Positions 60,013 through 64,000 of a stretch of DNA of 64,000 nt are shown piece after piece. A program made the translations under genes and the position numbers. Under the pieces are notes generated by a model. That model saw only the letters and a list, made by a program, of their open reading frames with translations, did not search any database and was not told where the DNA came from. Origin of the DNA: Rhodovastum atsumiense (GTDB lineage Bacteria > Pseudomonadota > Alphaproteobacteria > Acetobacterales > Acetobacteraceae). Within the stretch, counting starts at the first letter, position 1. Each line of letters starts with the position of its first letter. The stretch spans positions 4,571,501-4,635,500 of the forward strand of contig NZ_OW485601.1 of the NCBI RefSeq assembly GCF_937425535.1. Direction: 5' to 3'.

Positions 60013-61812
60013 ATGCAGGATGCGAAGGAGGAAGCGCGGCTGGACGCGTTGCGGCAGCTCGACCTGCTGGACACGCCGCCCAGCGAGGCATTCGACCGCA
60101 TCACCCGCATGGCGGCCCGGTTGTTCGACCTGCCGATCGCCGCCGTGTCGCTGACCGATCTCGACCGGCAATGGTTCAAGTCCCGCGTCGGGGTCAGCCA
60201 TACCCAGATCCCGCGCGATCGCGCCCCCTGCGCCCAGGTCGCCGAGAGCTCCGGCGTGCTGGTGATCCCGGACCTGCTGGACGATCCCTGGTACCGCGAC
60301 AGCTATCTTGCCGGCACCGGCGTGCGCTTCTACGCCGCCGCCCCGCTGATCACGCGGGAAGGCCATTGCCTGGGGGCGATGTGCGTGCTCGGCATCGAGC
60401 CGCGCCAGGCCAGCGGCGCGGAGATGGCGGCGCTGGGCGACCTGGCGGCGATGGTCATGGCGCAGATCGAGCTGCAGCACGCCTTCGGCCGCGTCGATCC
60501 GTTGAGCGGCCTGCCGAACCGCAACCAGTTCATTGAGGACCTGGAGGACCTCGCCCGCGACCGCCCGGCCGATGAGCCGCGGATGGTGGTGCTGGTCGAC
60601 CTGGCCGGCCCCGAGCGCCTGAGCGCGACCCTGCGCGTCATGGGCTCGGCCCATGTCGACGAGGCCATCCTGCGCGCGGCCCGCGTCCTGCGCGCGGCGA
60701 TGGGGGCGGAAAAGCGGATCTATCACGTCGGTCCGACCCAGTTCCTGTTCCTTGCCCCGCCCGGGGCCGACGCGACGCGGATCGCCGCCGGGCTCGACGC
60801 CACCCTCGTCGTGCTCGGCGGCGATGTCGGGCCCGGGCTGATGACGGACGCGGTGGCAGGCATCGCGCCCTTCCATCTGGGGAAGGTGATCCCGCGCGAC
60901 GTGTTGCGCATCGCCCACGGCGCGGCCGAGGATGCCCGCCTGACGGGGCAGCGGACCGGCCTCTATTCCCAGGAACAGGACAAGGCGCACCGACGCCGCT
61001 TCCGCCTGCTGCAGGATTTCGCCCAGGCAGTCACGCGGCCCGGCCAGTTGCGCCTCGTCTACCAGCCGCGCATCGACCTTGCGTCCGGGCGCTGCCTCGG
61101 CGCCGAGGCATTGCTGCGTTGGCGCCATCCCGAGTTGGGCGAGGTCTCGCCGGGCGAGTTCATGCCGCTGGTGGAGCGTACCGCCATGGTCCACCCCGCC
61201 ACGGGCTGGGTGCTGGCGGCGGCGATGCGCCAACTGCGCACCTGGCGCGACGGCGGCATCACCCTGCAGATCTCGGTCAACATCTCCACCGTCAACCTCG
61301 TCGAGGGAGAGTTCGCCGCGACAGTGCTGGACGGGCTGGTGCGGCACCGCCTGCCCGCCGAATGCCTGGAACTGGAAGTCACCGAAAGCGCGGTCATGCA
61401 GGATGCAGGGCGCGCGCTCGCGGCGCTGCAGGCGCTGGCCGATGGCGGCATCCGCCTGGCCATCGACGATTTCGGCACCGGCTACAGCAGCCTGGCGTAT
61501 CTGCAGCGCCTGCCGGCCAGCGTGGTCAAGATCGACCAGTCCTTCATGCGCGACCTGATGGGCGATGCGCGCCGGCGCGCCCTGGTGGCGGCGATGATCT
61601 CGCTGGGCCATGACCTTGGCTACCACGTGGTCGCGGAAGGCGTGGAAAGCGTCGGGGTGCGCGACTATCTCGCTTCGGTCGGTTGCGACGAGGCACAGGG
61701 CTACCTGTTCGGCCGCCCGATGGAGGTGGACGATTTCGTGACCTGGGTGCGGCAGGCCGGGGGCGAAGCCGCGCCCGGCCCCGGGCAAGCGGCATCCTCC
61801 GTGGGGATGTGA
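60013..61812 (+). CDS. c-di-GMP phosphodiesterase (GAF-degenerate GGDEF-EAL)
   Basis: A 599-aa soluble signalling protein. A GAF domain (about 5-150) has the RLDALRQLDLLDTPPSEAFDRI opening common to GAF sensors. The GGDEF-like domain (about 155-330) has lost its active site: YHVGPTQFLF (residues 237-246) stands where GGDEF should be, so cyclase activity is not expected. The EAL domain is intact: E365-A-L in GAEALLRWRHP, SVNIS, LEVTES, DDFGTGYSSL, KIDQSFM, AEGVES and QGYLFGRP, so c-di-GMP hydrolysis is likely. ATG 60013 gives a natural GAF N-terminus. It probably links a cytoplasmic signal to biofilm or motility control. A decayed homologous enzyme gene lies at 14358-16275. Confidence 0.92.
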   Translation: MQDAKEEARLDALRQLDLLDTPPSEAFDRITRMAARLFDLPIAAVSLTDLDRQWFKSRVGVSHTQIPRDRAPCAQVAESSGVLVIPDLLDDPWYRDSYLAGTGVRFYAAAPLITREGHCLGAMCVLGIEPRQASGAEMAALGDLAAMVMAQIELQHAFGRVDPLSGLPNRNQFIEDLEDLARDRPADEPRMVVLVDLAGPERLSATLRVMGSAHVDEAILRAARVLRAAMGAEKRIYHVGPTQFLFLAPPGADATRIAAGLDATLVVLGGDVGPGLMTDAVAGIAPFHLGKVIPRDVLRIAHGAAEDARLTGQRTGLYSQEQDKAHRRRFRLLQDFAQAVTRPGQLRLVYQPRIDLASGRCLGAEALLRWRHPELGEVSPGEFMPLVERTAMVHPATGWVLAAAMRQLRTWRDGGITLQISVNISTVNLVEGEFAATVLDGLVRHRLPAECLELEVTESAVMQDAGRALAALQALADGGIRLAIDDFGTGYSSLAYLQRLPASVVKIDQSFMRDLMGDARRRALVAAMISLGHDLGYHVVAEGVESVGVRDYLASVGCDEAQGYLFGRPMEVDDFVTWVRQAGGEAAPGPGQAASSVGM

Positions 61813-61904
61813 CCTGCGGCACAGACGGCCGGCCGGCGTCCCGCTTGTATGGGCACCACACGCAGCGCGTGTGAGCACGTTCACCGACAAGGGGGAAAAA
61901 CGAG

Positions 61905-62264
61905 ATGTCCACGATGTACTTCCTGAAACCCATCTCCATCGAGTGCATCGACCAGAACGAGATCAGCCAGGACGAGCCCTATCTGCTGTTCAACGGCACC
62001 AGGATCTGGTCGGGCGACATGAGCCAGGGCCAGTCCATCCGGCTGGATTACCTGGATGCGATCCCGTTCGGGCAGGGCGGCGCGGCCACGCTCAGCCTCT
62101 ACGAGGATGATGGCGACCACTGGTACGATCGCAACGACTATATCGGTTCCACCCGGCTCAGCGGCGCCCAGGAGCCCGGTGGCGCCTTCTCTCGCGACTT
62201 CACCGGCGGCGATGCGCATTACCGCGTCTACATGGACGTGCAGCGGGCGAGCACGCCCGTCTGA
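61905..62264 (+). CDS. Small C2-like / calcium-binding-type beta-sandwich protein
   Basis: A 119-aa protein without signal peptide. The pattern ISIECIDQNEISQDEPYLLFNGTRIWSGDM and AATLSLYEDDGDHWYDRNDYIGSTRL has repeated acidic loops like C2-type Ca2+-binding domains that occur fused to lipases or alone in bacteria. The DDGDHWYDRND loop is the best candidate for metal binding. It follows the EAL gene by 92 bp and has its own good start. Function unknown; the fold call is by pattern. Confidence 0.72.
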   Translation: MSTMYFLKPISIECIDQNEISQDEPYLLFNGTRIWSGDMSQGQSIRLDYLDAIPFGQGGAATLSLYEDDGDHWYDRNDYIGSTRLSGAQEPGGAFSRDFTGGDAHYRVYMDVQRASTPV

Positions 62265-62481
62265 GATGAGGTAAGCGGCCCCTGGCCGTGGCATTCCCCC
62301 GTGCCCGCATGGCATGGCCGGGGGATGTCGCGGCCAGGGTTCCTTGCCGGGGCGGCGACAAAGGGATTGTCAGGGCAATCGATCGCAATATACACTTGGA
62401 CATAACGCTTCTGCCACAGCCTTGGGCCAACGCATCGCCGTCTCTGCCCGCGGCGGGGAGGGTGCATGCAAGGATCCCGAC

Positions 62482-63060
62482 ATGACCGAAGCTGTTGCCG
62501 AGTCCATCCCCGATCGCCTGCGCTTCCTGCTGGAGCGCCAGTCCTGCGCCGCGCTGGTGGCGCCCGCACCGGATGCGGCGGCGCTGCGCCTGATGCTGCA
62601 GGCGGCGGTGCGCGTGCCCGATCACAAGCGCTTGCGGCCCTATCGCTTCGTCATCGCCGAGGGTGAGGGACTGCAACGGCTTGGCGCGATCATGGAACGC
62701 GCCGCCGTGGCCGCGGGCAAGCCGGAGGAGGTGGTGCGCCGCGCGCCGCGCATGCCGCTGCGCGCGCCGATGGTGATCACCGTGGTGGCGTCGCCGCGTC
62801 CCGATCCCGATGTCCCGGCCTATGACCAGGAACTCACCGCGGGCTGCGCGGTGATGGCGCTGCAGATGGCGGCGCAGGCGCTCGGCTACGGCGCGATCTG
62901 GCGGTCCGGCTGGTTCATGTACGACACGCTGCTGCAGCGCGAACTCGGGCTTTCGCAGACAGAGCGGATCGTCGGATTCCTCTATGTGGGCACGCCGGGC
63001 CGTGTCCTGCCGCCGCCGCCCGCGGCCGGAGATGTCGATGCCCTCGTCAGCCGGCTCTGA
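62482..63060 (+). CDS. Nitroreductase-family flavoprotein
   Basis: A 192-aa FMN-dependent oxidoreductase of the YdjA-like nitroreductase group. RLRFLLERQSCAALVAPAPDAAAL opens with the FMN-binding Arg-Ser/Cys segment, PDHKRLRPYRFVIAEGEG is the conserved 'pdH..l.PwrF.vv', GCAVMALQMAAQALGYGAIWRSG binds the flavin and VGFLYVGTP ends the fold. AAGGA precedes ATG 62482. The end overlaps the next ABC ATPase gene by 29 nt, suggesting a shared transcript. Physiological substrate unknown. Confidence 0.9.
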   Translation: MTEAVAESIPDRLRFLLERQSCAALVAPAPDAAALRLMLQAAVRVPDHKRLRPYRFVIAEGEGLQRLGAIMERAAVAAGKPEEVVRRAPRMPLRAPMVITVVASPRPDPDVPAYDQELTAGCAVMALQMAAQALGYGAIWRSGWFMYDTLLQRELGLSQTERIVGFLYVGTPGRVLPPPPAAGDVDALVSRL

Positions 63061-63847
63061 GCCGGCTTCCGGCGTCCCTGCATCGACAGGCACGATCGGG
63101 CCGGCGGTGTGGCTGGACCGGGTGGCGGTGGCGCTGGGCGGCCACACCGTGCTGCAGGACATCACCTTGCGCGTGCCCGCGGGCGCGATCACCGCGGTGG
63201 TCGGGCGGTCCGGCGCCGGCAAGACCACGCTGCTGCGCACGCTGAACGGGCTGGTGCCGCCGGCGGAAGGCGAGATCGGCGCCGCCGGCATCGGTCCGCT
63301 GGGCGATGCGGAAAGCTGGCGCCGGCACCGCCGCCGCATCGCCACGGTGTTCCAGAACCACGCGCTGATCGACCGGCTGTCCGCGCTCGACAACGTGCTG
63401 CTCGGCGTGGCTGACCAGCGCCATCCGCTGTCCCTGCTGCCCTGGCCCCGCGACCTGCGCCGGCGCGCCGCCGAGGCGCTGGACGCGGTCGGCATGCTGG
63501 GGCTCGCGAACCGTCCCGTCTCGCGGCTGTCCGGCGGCGAACGGCAGCGCGTCGGGCTGGCGCGGGCACTGGTGCGCGAGCCGGACCTGCTGCTGGCCGA
63601 CGAGCCCTTCGCCTCGGTCGATCCCACATTGATCGCGCAGTTGACACGGGATTTCCGCGAGGCCGTGCACCGGCGCCGGCTGACCGTGGTGATCGTGCTG
63701 CACCAGATCGAAACCGCCCGCGCGCTGGCCGACCGCATCGTCGGTCTTGCCGAGGGGCGCGTGGTCTTCGAAGGCACCCCTGCCGCCTTCGACCAGGACG
63801 GGCGCGGACGCATCTTCCATGCCGTGCGGCCCGCGCGCGCCGATTGA
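63032..63847 (+). CDS. PhnC-like ABC transporter ATPase
   Basis: A 271-aa ATPase. Walker A is GRSGAGKTT, the Q-loop region FQNHALIDRLSALDNVLLG resembles the PhnC pattern, the signature is LSGGERQR, Walker B is LLLADEPFASVDP and the switch His lies in VLHQIE. PhnC-type proteins drive uptake of phosphonate, phosphite or similar oxyanions. ATG 63032 is chosen as the Met closest to the domain; it overlaps the nitroreductase gene by 29 nt. The next gene is a binding protein starting 16 nt later, so an importer operon continues past the window. Confidence 0.85.
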   Translation: MSMPSSAGSEPASGVPASTGTIGPAVWLDRVAVALGGHTVLQDITLRVPAGAITAVVGRSGAGKTTLLRTLNGLVPPAEGEIGAAGIGPLGDAESWRRHRRRIATVFQNHALIDRLSALDNVLLGVADQRHPLSLLPWPRDLRRRAAEALDAVGMLGLANRPVSRLSGGERQRVGLARALVREPDLLLADEPFASVDPTLIAQLTRDFREAVHRRRLTVVIVLHQIETARALADRIVGLAEGRVVFEGTPAAFDQDGRGRIFHAVRPARAD

Positions 63848-63863
63848 ACCGAAAGGAGCCTGC

Positions 63864-64000
63864 ATGCCCGTTCTCTCCCGTCGTGCTGCCCTCGCCGGGG
63901 TCTTCGCCGGTGCCGTGACGCTTGCCACCGGCACCGCCGGCGCCGCCGACCGCCCCCGGAAACTGACCATCGGCCTGTTGCCGACCGAATCGGCACCGAC
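63864..64000 (+). CDS. ABC substrate-binding protein, N-terminal fragment (PhnD-like)
   Basis: Partial gene cut by the right edge; 45 residues are visible. A signal peptide with twin-Arg character (MPVLSRRAALAGVFAGAVTLATGTAGA) is followed by RKLTIGLLPTESA, the usual first strand of PhnD/SsuA-like binding proteins. AAGGAG (63853-63858) precedes ATG 63864. Located directly after the PhnC-like ATPase, so it is the periplasmic receptor of that importer. Confidence 0.8.
   Translation, partial: MPVLSRRAALAGVFAGAVTLATGTAGAADRPRKLTIGLLPTESAP

Overview
The window is very GC-rich, with strong G/C at third codon positions, long antisense open frames and many GTG/TTG starts. It carries many multidomain sensor kinases, two NodT/OprM-type outer-membrane lipoproteins and dispersed palindromic intergenic repeats. 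Together these suggest a free-living alphaproteobacterium of the Rhodospirillales, most likely Acetobacteraceae. That placement is inferred from gene style only; there is no rRNA or tRNA here to confirm it.

Layout. 1-5.9 kb: end of a SpoIIE/PP2C-type phosphatase, a hybrid kinase (cache-PAS-HisKA-REC-HPt) and a chemoreceptor ending in a bacteriohemerythrin domain. 6.5-13.2 kb: a complete RND tripartite efflux operon with a divergent TetR repressor and operator-like palindromes between them. 13.3-18.4 kb: an Ala/Thr/Ser-rich hypothetical protein, a decayed GAF-PAS-GGDEF-EAL gene, a 44-codon small ORF, an AhpD-like protein, a secreted cupin and a secreted hypothetical protein. 19-22.1 kb: a large hybrid kinase. 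22.3-27.7 kb: a co-oriented nitrogen-compound uptake and hydrolysis cluster (polar amino-acid ABC transporter, atypical ureohydrolase, XRE-cupin regulator, HyuC-type amidase). 27.7-33.8 kb: a sulfotransferase-like gene and a DevBCA/MacAB-like export operon whose genes are chained by 4-nt overlaps. 34.1-35.7 kb: an ECF sigma factor with a one-TM, anti-sigma-like protein and a Metal_resist-type protein. 35.8-40.7 kb: two divergent paralogous cache kinases, one of which has lost its phosphoacceptor histidine.

40.7-50.4 kb is the most interesting stretch. It holds a TMAO/DMSO-reductase (TorA/DorA) operon with its TorD chaperone. The electron-carrier gene fuses an alcohol-dehydrogenase-type di-heme cytochrome to the C-terminal mono-heme domain of TorC. 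A TorR-like regulator is divergent across a short intergenic region that contains an exact copy of the E. coli tor-box decamer. A soluble kinase with TorS-like HisKA-REC-HPt order lies beyond a low-GC alpha-amylase island flanked by genomic repeats.

50.5-58.8 kb is a single-strand, operon-like acid-sugar catabolic cluster: SDR, BNR-propeller protein, SSS symporter, Fe-ADH, PdxA2, DUF1537 kinase, HpcH aldolase and IclR. Its working model is symport of a sugar acid, phosphorylation at C4 by the DUF1537 kinase, oxidation by the PdxA homologue and C-C cleavage. 59-64 kb carries a DJ-1/PfpI protein with a clear intrinsic terminator, a GAF-GGDEF(degenerate)-EAL phosphodiesterase, a C2-like small protein, a nitroreductase and the start of a PhnC/PhnD-like ABC transporter cut by the window end.

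At least two families of dispersed palindromic repeats sit at gene ends. Three copies abut or enter coding sequence: one in-frame at the N-terminus of an outer-membrane lipoprotein, one at the C-terminus of a kinase, and one touching a stop codon.
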